Shown: positions 43,108 to 54,502, counted from the stretch's first letter. The stretch: 64,000 nucleotides of DNA from Gambelia wislizenii (GCA_030847615.1 JAUMIR010000003.1:336789756-336853755), one strand, 5' to 3'. The notes: generated by a model not told the origin, from the letters alone. Program-made: numbers and translations.

Positions 43108-43215
43108 GCTGGCAACGGGACTATCAAGATGTTCTGCTCAGCCTTATCTAGTAATTCAGCCAGACAAACCACAGAGGGAGGAAGTGATCATTTCCCTTTA
43201 GATGTCATCATGGAA
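43108..43215 (-). promoter_or_regulatory. ALOX5AP: Candidate ALOX5AP 5' UTR and proximal promoter
   Basis: Directly upstream of the start codon the minus strand reads, going away from the gene, AGATAAG (GATA-like, 43143-43149), TGTGGTTT (RUNX core, 43166-43173) and CACTTCCTC (ETS/PU.1-like, 43178-43186). No convincing TATA box is seen. Such motifs fit a gene expressed in myeloid cells and mast cells, but they are short and were found by eye. The transcription start is not determined. Confidence 0.4.
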
Positions 43216-45098
43216 CATTTCTAATGGCTTCACAGCTAAGTTGAAGCACCACAAGAGGATAATATATTCAGATGTTGTAAGCACATCAAATTTTTATCAG
43301 CTGCAGGCCACACTTTTTTACCTTTCTTGGTGCATGGTGGTAGCTTTTTAAAATCTAAAAATCTATTTTAAGCATATATACACAGAAGCAGAGATTGCCA
43401 GCTGATTATGACAAACCAAAACCAACCCAAGATGTCTTGCTGTTTGAAATGAAGAGCAAGACTCTGTCCTCTCCTCTTTCCACAGACAAAAACTATTTGG
43501 ACTCACAGTTGGTAACACTGCTGAAGCTGCTTCCTTTACTGCAGGTTAGAGGCAGCTGATTAACTTAGGATACTTGGCTTTGCTCTTTAGCAACCAGAAG
43601 GAGAAACAGCCAGAGAGTTCAAGAAGAACTGACAGGAAATGCCACTGTTGACCTGCAAGCACCAGCTACCTGAGGCAGTCACTTCACTTTGCCCAACATT
43701 AAGGCAGACATGCATTTGAGTTAACAGCACAATACTGTGCATTTTCTCCTCATGTTTCCTAGTGCTACCAATCAAAATACATTGTATAACCATTCGGGTT
43801 TTTTCTTCATTAGCATGTACGTACGTAATGAAAAAAGATGAAAAGCAGTTGGAAAAAACGGTAGGGTTCCAAGTGGAAGACAATGCATTTAGGACCTCTC
43901 CTTGTTGCCAAATAAAATTCTGTCGAGGCAGGGTGGTTGCATGATTTAAACCTTACCAGTAAGCACCCTAAATCTTACTATGTTTAGCGGAACTCAAGGC
44001 AGCACAAGACTGCAGGCTCAATGCTGCATTAAACCTTTGTAGAGTTGGCCCATGAGCCGTTGTCTACCAATCCATTATAGATTTCTCGAAAAGAAAGATA
44101 CAGTTGTAGTAACTGAACACAAATATGTGCCAGTCCATGGCACATTGAGGAAAGAAAGTCCTTGCAACCCCCCACATCAAATAGCCTAAGCTCTAAATAG
44201 CTGTAGAGCAAATTGAGCTTCTGTTGGGCTGTGGAAAGAACAGGTTACAAAGTAGGAACCCAGGATATGAAATAGCCTCAGGGTCAGAATGGGGTAATCT
44301 CAGCAGGTTGTGTAAAAATTAACTGGTGAAATTATCCCTACACAAAGTTGGCAAATACCTACCAAGTTTTAAGGAATGGGTGAAGATTTTTCAGACTGAA
44401 AAATAGGTGCACAACATTGTGAGGGATTATTTCTCACACTCAGTAGAAGCCGAGAGATCTAAGCTAGAAAATCATTTACAGAGAAGCAGAATGAACATCC
44501 CATTGTATGCTATATTTATCCAACTATCGTATAGCTAGAAAAGAGAAGTTACTCTCAAATCTAAGTGTGGTGTCAGGGCCATGTAACATATGATGCAATA
44601 TCAAGGCACATAGGAAACTCATACTGAGTCAGAGCATTGGCCTGAACCTGCCTCAGTATTTTGCACATTGACTGGAAGCATTTTCTGCATAAAAAAAAAT
44701 CTTCCATGGTATCTACCACTGAGCACTGAGAGGGTTCACATTGCTCAGAAGCAAACAGATGGTGAGTGAAGAGAGACTTGAATCTTTATATATAATTCTG
44801 CAGACAAATGTTCCAAGGAAGTAGCTCTTTATATCCCAGTGTCCTGTCATTTACATGGGCATATACACAAATTGGTAAAGGGTTCTACAGTATAGAATTG
44901 TGTTTTGTTTTTATTGCCCCTAAAAAATATTGAAAGTAACCCCAGTTTTGGGGACACGATGGTGTTTTGATTTGTTATCTTATGCATCTCCCCAATCACT
45001 ATTAATCCCAAACTCTGTAACTGAGGGAAAACCACGCAGTAAGACCCTGTCTCTCCACAATTGTATTATTATTCCCCCCCCTGTTTTCTTTACTCACT
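43216..45098. other. Upstream flank of ALOX5AP, no recognised gene
   Basis: No exon, RNA gene or clear repeat was seen. It may hold distal regulatory elements, but nothing in it is diagnostic by eye. Confidence 0.5.
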
Positions 45099-45115
45099 CT
45101 TCCAGTCCACTTTTG

Positions 45116-46751
45116 TTTTTTTTTAAATTTTATTTATGCAGTTTAATAAAATTTACTAAAACATATGTATAATACCAACAGAGACATACTATAACATTCA
45201 AAGACAATACTACACAATTACAATTACAATTACAATTACCATACAATTATCATACAAACAATACTGATATACAGTGCAAACTAACAAACACAACAAAAAC
45301 AAAAGAGAGAAGAAAAAAATAAAACTCATACGTCCTTACATGAGGTTTCGAACTTGCATCTTGTCCTCTTTAAAGACCTTTCTTAAATATATCACCATAA
45401 ACTTTCAATCTTAAATTATCATCATTTTTTTATTGTTTAACCTCTATTTCGTTACCACACACTATATCAGTGTTATGAGACCTTCCATCTATTAAATCCT
45501 GATTATTTTCCTCATTACCTTATATAAAAAGTATGTTTCATTATTTCTGTGTAATCTATTTTATCTATTGATAACCTTATATGAAAAGTATGTTTCATTA
45601 TTTCTGTATAATCTATTTTATTTATTGATTTCGCATTGTGCTTGTATACCTTTTTTAACAATTAACAATTAATCAGATATCCAAGTGATTGCGTATTTGC
45701 ACCATTCAATTTTCCACAAATCAATTAGGTTTTCCCACTCTTGCCTAAATTTAGTTACTGATCTGTTCTTTATCCAACAAGTGCACTGTTCCATCTGAGC
45801 TATATCCAATAATTTTCTCATCCACTCATCTGGATCTAGTATTTCTTTTTGTCTCCAATGTCTAGCATAAGTAATTCTCGCCATTGTGGTCATGTACAAC
45901 ATAATTTTTTAAAATTCTTTTGGGAAATCTGTATCTAAGATGTTCAATAAATAAGTTTCCGGGTTGAATCTGAGTTCTATTTTCAGTATATTTTTCTTAT
46001 CAAATTATGTATGTTGTTCCAATTTTTTTTTGCCCCTTTACAAGACCACCACATGTGCTAAAAAGTAGCATTTACCTTCTCACATTTCCAGCAATTTGAA
46101 ACATTACCTTTGTACATTTTCGCTAGTTTTTGTGGGGTCATGTACCATCGGAATAGCATTTTGTAGCAGTTTTCCTTCAATTCCATACAGAGTGAGAATC
46201 TCATATTAGTTTTCCATAATTTCTCCCATTCTTCTAAATAGATATCATGTCCCACATTCTGCGCCCATTTGATCATGTAATCTTTTATCACTATCTGTTC
46301 AAGGTCTAATTTTAGTAACAACTTATATAACTCAGATATTTTTATTTCTTCTTTCTCATTTATCATTTTGTCTAACTCTGTCTGTTTATTCGTTATGCCA
46401 AATAAATTCTTATCAATATTGTATCTTTCCAGTAGTTGCCTATGCTGAAACCAATTAATAATCTTATTGTCTTCTTCTCATTCTTTTCTGGTTTTAAATC
46501 TGATTGATCCTTCCTGAAAGTGCCATAGATCTTTATATGTCCACCATCTATCCAAATCTGACATTTCTGTCCTTCTAAAAGCTTCTTGTGTTGATACCCA
46601 TGTCGGTAGGCTTGTATATACAGTATATGTTTTTTAACTTCTTTCCATGTTTTTAACATCGCTCTTCGAATAACATGATTTCCGAAACTTTTGTCTACCT
46701 TCTCCTTCTCATACCATAGGTATGCATGCAATCCGTACCTTGTACCTGCCC
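45116..46751 (-). repeat. 5'-truncated L1 LINE with 17-bp target duplication
   Basis: The minus strand encodes the L1 ORF2 C-terminus in broken pieces: WEKLWKTNMRFSLCMELKEN, then YKMLFRWYMTPQKLAKMYKG and a CWKC cysteine motif. Upstream is LWYEKEKVDKSFGNHVIRRA. The 3' UTR and A-rich tail face low coordinates. The duplication CTTCCAGTCCACTTTTG lies at 45099-45115 and 46752-46768. It carries several stops and frameshifts. Confidence 0.93.
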
Positions 46752-46867
46752 CTTCCAGTCCACTTTTGAATGATTATATATTCCTTCTTCACTTGCTGCT
46801 ATTGAGGACATGAAAAGTCTGTTCCCAAAAACTGTTCAGTAGTTCTCATGAGTCTCTAAGACAGTTT

Positions 46868-46930
46868 GCCCCAACCTGATACTCTCCATACATATTGGAC
46901 CACAAACCCCATCATTTCCAGCCAGTGTGG
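46868..46930. repeat. Fragment of hAT-like MITE
   Basis: GCCCCAACCTGATACTCTCC, then ACCACAAACCCCATCATTTC, resemble the left half of the family at 25050. Confidence 0.4.
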
Positions 46931-46959
46931 TCAAAACATCTGAGACCTTTTATTGTACT

Positions 46960-47132
46960 ATGGTTCCATTTTAACTGCCATGGCTGCATCCTATGGAACC
47001 CTAGTTTGGTGAGAGCTCTTGGGCTGCAAATGAGAAACGACCCTCCCTAAACCGCAAATCCCAGGATTCCATAGGATGGAACCATGGCAGTTAGAGTGGA
47101 ATCATAGCATTATAATTGTGTAGTGCAAATGG
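46960..47132. mobile_element. Foldback MITE with CCATGGCAGTTAGAGTGGAA arms
   Basis: The arm TTCCATTTTAACTGCCATGG pairs with CCATGGCAGTTAGAGTGGAA. The core has AACCGCAAATCCCAGGATTC. It belongs to the same group as 24255 and 7251. Confidence 0.8.
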
Positions 47133-47716
47133 GTCCCTAGACTGTTCAAAGGCATCTTGACCATTCACAGACTACTTGGAGAAGTAACTGTGAAGGCTTT
47201 TCAGGCTCTCATTGATGAATATGTAGCCACCTCTAGACAGGTGTAGCTGGGAAAGACTTCCTTCTGAAATCCAGTGTACACTCAGTGGTACAGATAGACC
47301 AAGGGTCTGGTTTGATATAAGGCAATTTATTATGTGCCTTGATATTTCAGTATACATTACATGGCCTTACGCACACAGACCTGAGGGCAAATAACATCCC
47401 TTTCACAGCTACAAAAAGGTAGTACTATACAAATACAGCATGCAAACAGGTCCAAAGCAAACCATAGCATGATTGCATTAATATTCTTATTCTACTTTCC
47501 TAGATTGGACCCATATTTTCACTTGCTTTCAGTACCCCCCCCCTTAACATGTTGGTCTCCTGAATCTTTAATGTATACACAAAGGAAGTGGTTTCCTTTT
47601 TCTTTTCTTTTTTTGAATAGCCTGTTAGCATCAGCATAAAAAAGAGGAACTATATACAGTTCTTGGTACAAAATTTTATTATAGCGTATCTTGTTATTTA
47701 TGTTATTTTAAAAATA
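47133..47716. other. No recognised gene or repeat
   Basis: Intergenic. Nothing recognised. Confidence 0.45.
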
Positions 47717-47940
47717 CAGTTGCCCCTTCATATTCACTGGGGTTTGGCTCCAGGACCCCCAGTGGATACCAAAATCCGTGAATACTCAAGTCCCACTATA
47801 TGTAGTGGCATAGCAAAATGGTGTCCCTTACATAAGATGGCAAAATCAAGGTTTGCTTTTGGATTATTATTTTTTAAAGAATATTTTCAAACTGTGAATA
47901 CTTAAATCCATGGATACAGAGGGACAACTGTATTGTACAC
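47717..47940. mobile_element. pogo/Tigger-type MITE, subfamily A
   Basis: The ends are CAGTTGCCCCTTCATATTCA and ACAGAGGGACAACTG with TA on each side. The interior includes ATACCAAAATCCGTGAATAC. Confidence 0.92.
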
Positions 47941-48026
47941 TGGTTTTCATCTTACAACACTAGGATGTATACACAATGTAACAAAACATTTAGGGTGATA
48001 GATAAAAAAAGATATTAACTATAGCA

Positions 48027-48740
48027 ATGTCATGCCCCGTCAGCCTGATGAAAGTATGGAATCAGAGGAGGAGGAGGAGGACATGGCAGAAAATGGCCTT
48101 AGGGATCCTGGCACAGGTTTGTCTACACCTGTGCCAGCAGGGAACCCTGCCAACCTAGAGGCTCAAGCAGAGGAAGAGCCTGTTCCAAGTGGGTTGGCAT
48201 CAGTCCCAGCAGAGAGTTCTGCCAATTCAGATAAGGATGATGAAGAAGAGAGGAACTTACCTCCACCATCGTACACCTAGCAGCGAGCTCAAAAGGAGGG
48301 TCAAAGACTGAGACTTTATGAGAAAAACCTGCTCGTTAAGAAACACCTGACAACACCTTAATTGCTATATATATGCTGTGAGAGACAATGGAGGTTTTGT
48401 CAGAGATCAACTGATCATCTTGGAGAAAGCTTTCTGCTGATTTCGTTGCCTTGACCCCTGCTGCCTGGACTTGTGCCTCGACCTCGGACTGTTCTTGATT
48501 ACTGCTTGCTTCCTACTGACTCATGGACTTGTTTAGACCCATGCTGCCTGCCATAAGCCCTTGACTTTCTGGACTGTGTTACTGACTAAATCTTTGCTTG
48601 ACTGTATTTGCATTCTGGTGTGCTCATTATCAGCTGGCCACCTCCCCAGACTTTGCTGGCATTTAGCTGCTTTCTTGGACAAGCAATGAAAGTCAGAAAT
48701 ATATGAAAAAATTGCCCACATAAACTGACTTAATAAATCA
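48027..48740 (+). repeat. Possible LTR-retrotransposon fragment
   Basis: It starts TGTCATGCCCCG and includes a C/T-rich block (CTTGACCCCTGCTGCCTGGA, then TGCCTCGACCTCGGACTG) of the kind found in reptile gypsy-like LTRs. An acidic open stretch of 82 codons (48032-48280, with a Glu/Asp run) has no recognisable domain. The ends and the target duplication were not established. Confidence 0.35.
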
Positions 48741-48783
48741 TTTTAAAATGCCATTGTAAATGAGTAAGTTGTGACCTATTCAT

Positions 48784-49076
48784 TTGCAATGTCTTTTTAA
48801 AAAAAATTACACTGTTGTTACCAATTGCACATTCCACAATCAGGATGCCACCACAAAGAAGACTCTTTCCCTTGTTCTTGCAGAATATACCAATGGGACT
48901 TGGATAAAAGCCTCCCGGGTCTTAAAGCTTGGGCCAGCTGAAATAGGGAGTGGTATTATTTCAGATATTTTAGACCAAAACTGTATTAATTGTACCAATT
49001 TATTTTCCCAAGCCTTATTTATTATAAACTATTCTGTTTTGCACAGCATTTTCTTCCACAAAGTTTTTGCTATTAT
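48784..49076 (+). other. Unrecognised open stretch with five N-glycosylation motifs
   Basis: About 98 codons carry NYT, NCT, NGT, NCT and NYS sequons and three cysteines. Such density suits a secreted or envelope-type ectodomain, but I recognise no family. It could equally be chance. It ends inside the terminus of the Tigger element that follows. Confidence 0.2.
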
Positions 49077-49258
49077 TACAGGTTGAGTATCCCTTATCTG
49101 GACTTTTGAAATCGAAAATACTCCAAAATTGTCCACATGGGTGTCTGAGATATTGACACCTTTGCTTTCTGATGGTTCAATGTACACAAACTTTGTTTCA
49201 TGCACAAAATTATTAAAAATATTGTGTATAAAATTACCTTCAGGCTATGGACTTTATC

Positions 49259-49841
49259 AGATCAGGCAAATGTGGCATCATAAGGACACCTAATGATCGT
49301 GAAAGGGCACGCATACCAGATGGCATTGCCCTTTCGCGATCATGTATTGTGAAAAAAATTCATTTTTATTGATGAGCCAAGCCATCAGTAGATCAGCCGT
49401 TGTGTTTTGTTCCCGGCATTGCTGGCTTTTGAAACCTCGTATCATTTTCCTCTCATGAATAGAGCATCAATGACAGAACACTTCTGGGTAAGATCACAAC
49501 AGCCAAATAGGGGATGCTCTTTTTATGAACCCCACCCCTATGTACTTGGGACTTTTTCAGTGTATTTTTGTGCTTTGCTGTACTTTTTATGTGTTCATTT
49601 TGCTTTTATTTTTTAATTTCCCATGCTAGCATCTTCTCGCCAGAATTGGTGAGTTCTTGAACCAGGAAGTGAATGGAGATCCCTTCACTCTCCGTTAGTG
49701 CCTGGGCTCCCTGTGAACTCTGGAAAAGGTGGGTCTGATCAAGGGGATTCTTTGGCTGGCATAAAAACACTTCAAAATATGCTGGCAAAAGAACTTTTAC
49801 AGAGGGCGATCTTTTACAGAGGGTGATTTTACAGAGGGTCC
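49259..49841. mobile_element. MITE-1 family copy nested in Tigger, with altered right end
   Basis: The left TIR is GGACTTTATCAGATCAGG. A TAT duplication lies on both sides (49256-49258 and 49842-49844). The right TIR is replaced by three short tandem units of TTTTACAGAGGG, ending TTTACAGAGGGTCC. The interior is typical of MITE-1 (GAACACTTCTGGGTAAGATC, AACCAGGAAGTGAATGGAG). Confidence 0.85.
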
Positions 49842-49932
49842 TATGTATATATGGTATATATGACATATAAATGAATTTCATGTTGAGAGTGGAGTCCCAT
49901 CTCCAAGACAGCTCATTATGTATATGCAAGTA

Positions 49933-50577
49933 CAGTTGCCCCTCCACATTCGCGAACTCGGCATTCGCAGTTTTGATTATTCATGGTTTTGGGAGGGCCA
50001 CCCAGATCCCCCCAAAACCGCGACACGGGGCCTCCGGAGGCCCCGTGAAAACCCTGGAAGGGAGCGGGGAGGACCGGGGAGGCCTCCACGGGGCCTTCGG
50101 AGACCCCCTGGAAGCCCCGTGAAGGCCCTGGGAGGGAGGGGGAGGGCTGGGGAAGCCTTCACGGAGCCTTGGAAGGCTCTGTGAAGGCCCCAGGGAGTTG
50201 GGGGGAGGGCCGCGGAGGCCTTCACGGGGCTTTGGAAGGCTCTGTGAAGGCCCCAGGGAGCGAGGGGGGAGGGCCACGGAGGCCTTCACAGAGCCTTGGA
50301 AGGCGCCGTGAAGGCCTGGGGAGGGAGGGGGAGGGTCGCGGAGGCCTCCACGGAGCCTTGGAAGGCTCTGTGAAGGCCCCGGGGAGGGAGGGGGGAGGGC
50401 CGCAGAGGCCTCCACGGGGCCTTGGGAGGGAGTGGGGAGTCCGGGGAAAGTGACTATGGGGCCTCCGGAGGCCCCATGGTCGCTTTGGCGGGGGAAGGGG
50501 GGCAATCAATATTCGCGGTTTTTTACATTCGCGGAGGTCCGTGGAACCTAGCCCCCGCGAATGTGAAGGGACAACTG
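49933..50577. mobile_element. Tigger-type MITE enlarged by a GC-rich minisatellite
   Basis: The ends are CAGTTGCCCCTCCACATTCG and CGCGAATGTGAAGGGACAAC followed by TG, flanked by TA (49931-49932 and 50578-50579). Instead of the usual 230 bp it is 645 bp because of the repeats at 50035-50470. Confidence 0.88.
50035..50470. repeat. GC-rich tandem repeats inside the Tigger MITE
   Basis: Units of about 60 bp read GAGGCCTCCACGGGGCCTTG, then GGCTCTGTGAAGGCCCCGGG and GAGGGAGGGGGGAGGGC. About six units are present with variable divergence. Many CpGs and runs of G are kept, so the block could form G-rich secondary structures. Confidence 0.85.
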
Positions 50578-50650
50578 TATTCAAAAAAAAAAAATCAAAA
50601 TATAGAATACTTCTGGTCCCAAGCATTTCAGATAAGGGATATTCAATCTG

Positions 50651-52032
50651 CACTATCTTTATACCCCGACTATGCCCAAAACTCAGGATTTAAGGCACTC
50701 ATGATTTAAACAAACATAGGAGGAGGGATTTATGTGTTTGCCACTCATTCTCTAATACCTTCAATCAGTGACTTTTACTTTGTACTAGCATAATTGTATT
50801 TAAAGGCTTTAAATACTCATTATTTTTTCCTCATGTAAAGTTTGTAACTTGAAAAGTCCCATAAAGTTAGCATACCCTTTATTAATTTAATGTTTGAGAA
50901 TATTAGTACAATGCAGAGGTAATCCGGAGCTATAGAAATCATCCGGAGTGCTAAATTTGAAATAATTCTGATTTCTCAAAACTTGTTTGAGGATCTGATC
51001 TCACTGCTACTTGCCTGAAACAGGAATCTCCTCAAGAATAGCAGCATGTGGTATATCAGGGTGGGCAGATCTGGCCCTCCTGATGCAGAGTAAGGCATCA
51101 GCTTCAGTCAGTGGATCATAAGGAGTGGTGGACTTCCACTGGGAAGGACTCCATCACCAGTTCTCCAGCAAGCCTCACTGGCTCAGACAGCCAATGGGTG
51201 ACTCTCCAGAGCTGGATGACCCCTACATTTCTCACTCTGAGAAATCTTCAGGGCAAAATGTTATGGGCAGCAAAATATGATTGCCATGAAAAGCAGGGAA
51301 CATCCTTCTGGGACTCTCTGTGTTTCCCAAATTGGACAGCATTGTTTTCTTCAATGTGTATTTAGCCATACAATGCTATTTATGTGTCTCCGCCTCCCCA
51401 AATATTAACTCCCAGATAGGTGTAGATGGGATTGCATCCTGAAAGAGGTTTTGCTAGTCTCCCTTTGTGACTGTGAGCACAACATAAAGAGAAACTAAAT
51501 TATTCTTGACTCGTGGATCTTTTCTCTGTGCATCCAGTGTGGGGGTGAACACTAGGGGCAGTTCAAGACAATTTATTTCCTAAGGTGAAACCCCAGATGG
51601 CACCCTGTTGTCCGTTTCTTCCATAGACCTTAACCAGACAGGTTGCTGAATATTCTTTATTACAGGTTATAGCTTAGTATCCTCCATATTGCATTGGAAG
51701 GCAGAAGGCCATTTTAGGAGGCAGGCTATATATCCTTCTAATTATCTGAAGGCAGTATCCTCCCATATGACCAGCCTCTCTTATCAGATCTTCTGGGCAG
51801 ATCATTTGTGTTCTACCACCCTCACAGATACATCTGGTAGGAACATGGGTGAGGGTCTTTTTGGTGACTGCTTCCAGGCTCTGGAACTCCCTTCCTAGAG
51901 AAATACATAAGCCTGGTGCTCTCTTTCCTGTTCATTCATATGGAGGCGAAGACTTTTTTGTTTCAGCAGTTCTAGTGAGGGTTAATTGCTCAGGAGGAAA
52001 GAAGCTTCTAGAATGTGCTGTACTGTTTCTTT
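50651..52032. other. No recognised gene; hAT-like fragment near 51057
   Basis: CAGGGTGGGCAGATCTGGCC at 51057-51076 resembles the left end of the hAT-like MITE at 25050. The rest shows nothing I recognise. Confidence 0.45.
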
Positions 52033-52332
52033 GGGGTTGTCTAATCAGTGAAAAAAACTCCTCATAGAATTTGAGGAGAAGATGACCTGTCTTAATGGGA
52101 TCCCATGACGTTTCGACATATTGGGAAGGAAGGAAGGAAGGGGGCCAAAAACATCAAAAACAGCAGGGGGAGTGCTTATTGCCACCATCTTCTCCCTTCC
52201 TCAGCTGTCTTCCAGTATGGGAAGCTTATGCTGGCTGCTGGACAAAACCACCATTAAGACAAGTCGCAGCTGCTGCAACTTGCTTTTTCTGCGAGGCACT
52301 TTTTTTTTTTTTGGACGCATATAGACAAGCTC
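52033..52332. mobile_element. MITE-3 family copy, complete
   Basis: The left end is GGGGTTGTCTAATCAG and the right end is CATATAGACAAGCTC. The interior CTCCTCATAGAATTTGAGGA and GACAAGTCGCAGCTGCTGCA recurs at 29585 and 53054/54200. It is the only copy with both ends visible (300 bp). Confidence 0.75.
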
Positions 52333-52762
52333 TTTGTTTTCTTTTTAATGGTCATGCTTTTAACTGCTTTGAATTCTACTGTTAATTCAATTATGTTTAT
52401 CGTTTTTGTAGGGTGTGAATTTTGTAGCTGTATCTTTAAAACTTTTGTAAGCTTCCTTGAATCCCAGGTAGGATATGATGGGGTGGACAGGAGTCCACAA
52501 AAACTATACTAGAAATATCCTTTTCTCAGTCTCAAAGGTATTACAGGTTTTATATTTTATATCTAATAATGACAACAACTACAACAACAATAATATAATT
52601 TTAAAAATAGGGAGCGTAGGTCAGGCCTGTGGTGCACTGTTCCCTCCTCTGACACCTTGTTGCTACTTCCCAGCAATTCCCACCTGAGGTGACGGCCTCA
52701 CTCTGCCTCATGTGGGGTGGGGTGGGCTGACAGGGAGATGAAGTACCTCAAATATAATAATA

Positions 52763-53008
52763 GAATCATAGAGTTGGAAGAGACCTCAAGGGACATCCAG
52801 TCCAACTCCCTCCCATGCAGGAAGACACAATCAAATAATTTCTGACAGATGGCCATCCAGCCTGTGTTCAAAAACCTCCAAAGAAGGAGACTCCACCACA
52901 CTTGGAGGCAGTGCATTCCACTTCTGAAAAGCTCTTACTGTCAGGAAGTCCTTCCTAATGCTTAGGTGGAATCTCTTTTCCTGTAGTTTGAACCCATCAC
53001 TCTGTGTC
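52763..53008 (-). repeat. CR1 LINE 3' end fragment
   Basis: The 3' end is ATAGAATCATAGAGTTGG. About 245 bp of the C-terminal coding region is left, with frame breaks. Confidence 0.9.
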
Positions 53009-53053
53009 CTTGTGGGTGTCCTCCATGTACTTGTGGGGGGGACACATCAACAA

Positions 53054-54290
53054 GGGGTTGTCTAAATGGCAAGAATACTCCCCACGGAATGCAAGGAAAA
53101 TCCTACCTATCTTAATGGCATTTTGCCTCATTTTGCCATATTGGGAAGATGGCGGGGGTGGGGGGAGACGTCAAAAACTCTGCAGTAAAAGCCTTCACAG
53201 CTTTTCCCAGAGTTTTTAAAAAACATTGTTGGGACAAAGCATTAAATAAGAATCATTTTCCCACAGTAGAGGAAGCACAAAGCAGCATAGCCAGGCAAGC
53301 GTTGGAGGCAGGGCTTGCTAACAAGGCAAGTGCCCATTGCCACCATGTTGGATTTTCGCCTTAGTGAGCAAATGCTAAGGCGAGAAAACAGAATTTTAAA
53401 AAACTTTTCTGTTAGATTGAAAAATCACTCTATCGCACCTTGGACATCATTTTTAAAAAAGTTTGGCGGTTGCAAATTGAGGTAAGTACAAATGCAAGTA
53501 AATCACTTAGAATCATAGAATCATAGAATTGTAGAGTTGGAAGAGACCACGAGGGCCATCCAGTCCAACCCCCTGCCACGCAGGAAATCTTGATCAAAGC
53601 ATCCCTGACAGATGGCCATCCAGCCTCTGTTTAAAGACCTCCAAGGAAGGAGTGTGTTCCACTGCCGAACAGCTCTTACTGTCAAAAAGTTCCTCCTAAT
53701 GTTGAGGTGGAATCTCTGTTCCTGGAGCTTGCATCCATTGCTCCGTGTTCCAGTCTCTGGAGCAGCAGAAAACAAACCTGCTCCATCCTCAACGTGACAC
53801 CCCTTCAAATACTTAAACAGGGCTATCATATCGCCTCTTAACCATCTTTTTTCCAGGCTAAACATACCCAACTCCCTAAGTCTCTCCTCAAGGCATGGTT
53901 TCCAGACCTTTCACCATTTTAGTCACCCTCCTCTGGACACACTCCAATTTGTCAATATCCTTTTTGAATTTTGGTGCCCAGAACTGGACACAGTATTCTA
54001 GGTGAGGTCTGACCAAGGCAGAATAGAGCGGCACTATTACTTCCCTTGATCTAGACACTATACTTCTATTAATGCAGCCCAAAATCGCATTGGCCTTTCT
54101 ATTGATGCAGGCCAAAATTGCATTGGCTAAAAGCTGCCGCATCACACTGTTGACTCATGTTCAACTCATGGCCACCATCTTGCATGCAAAGTTTATGGGG
54201 GCAAAAACACTGTTAAGACAAGTCACAGCTGCTGTGAAATGCCATTACTGTGAGGCACTCTGGGGTTGGTTTTTTGTTTGTTTGTTTTGC
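53054..54290. mobile_element. MITE-3 family copy interrupted by CR1
   Basis: The left part is 53054 to about 53400, starting GGGGTTGTCTAAATGGCAAG. The right part, about 54168-54290, has TTAAGACAAGTCACAGCTGC and GTGAGGCACTC, as in the copy at 52033. A CR1 at 53509-54165 lies between. The right terminus is not clear. Confidence 0.6.
53509..54165 (-). repeat. CR1 LINE 3' fragment nested in MITE-3
   Basis: The 3' end is GAATCATAGAATCATAGAAT. The minus strand shows the CR1 C-terminal domain and the [20 protein letters not shown] block. A short duplication of AAAATCGCATTGGCC and AAAATTGCATTGGCT (about 54080-54127) is specific to this copy. Confidence 0.92.
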
Positions 54291-54502
54291 CTCCTGTAGC
54301 CAAACCCTTGCAAGAAGGCAGGGCTTCTGTGTCTTTAATACTTGTGTGAAAAAAAGGGAATTTCAGAGGGTGCATTCCCCCCCCCCCATGTGTGACCACA
54401 ACAGGGAGCAGAACAGAATTTGAACTGGTTACAAGGATGAGGAAAAGCTTGAAATTAGTCTCTCAGAAAGTGGTGATGGCCGTACTTGTTATCTCACTGC
54501 AT

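Larger units (their letters stand above)
49079..50650. mobile_element. pogo/Tigger element (CAGGTTGAGTATCC ends) with two nested insertions
   Basis: The left end CAGGTTGAGTATCCCTTATC follows TA. The right end is TAAGGGATATTCAATCTG, preceded by CTTCTGGTCCCAAGCATTTC. These ends are well known from mammalian Tigger relatives. Without the two nested elements only about 350 bp remain, so it is a non-autonomous copy. No transposase was seen. Confidence 0.85.

Noticed and set aside
48032..48280. Acidic 82-codon frame as a nuclear protein
   Set aside because: Short, low complexity and next to LTR-like sequence. There is no homologue I can name.
49871..50653. Open frames up to 174 codons rich in Pro, Ser and Arg
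   Set aside because: They arise from the 60-bp GC-rich tandem repeats and have periodic composition, not a protein domain.
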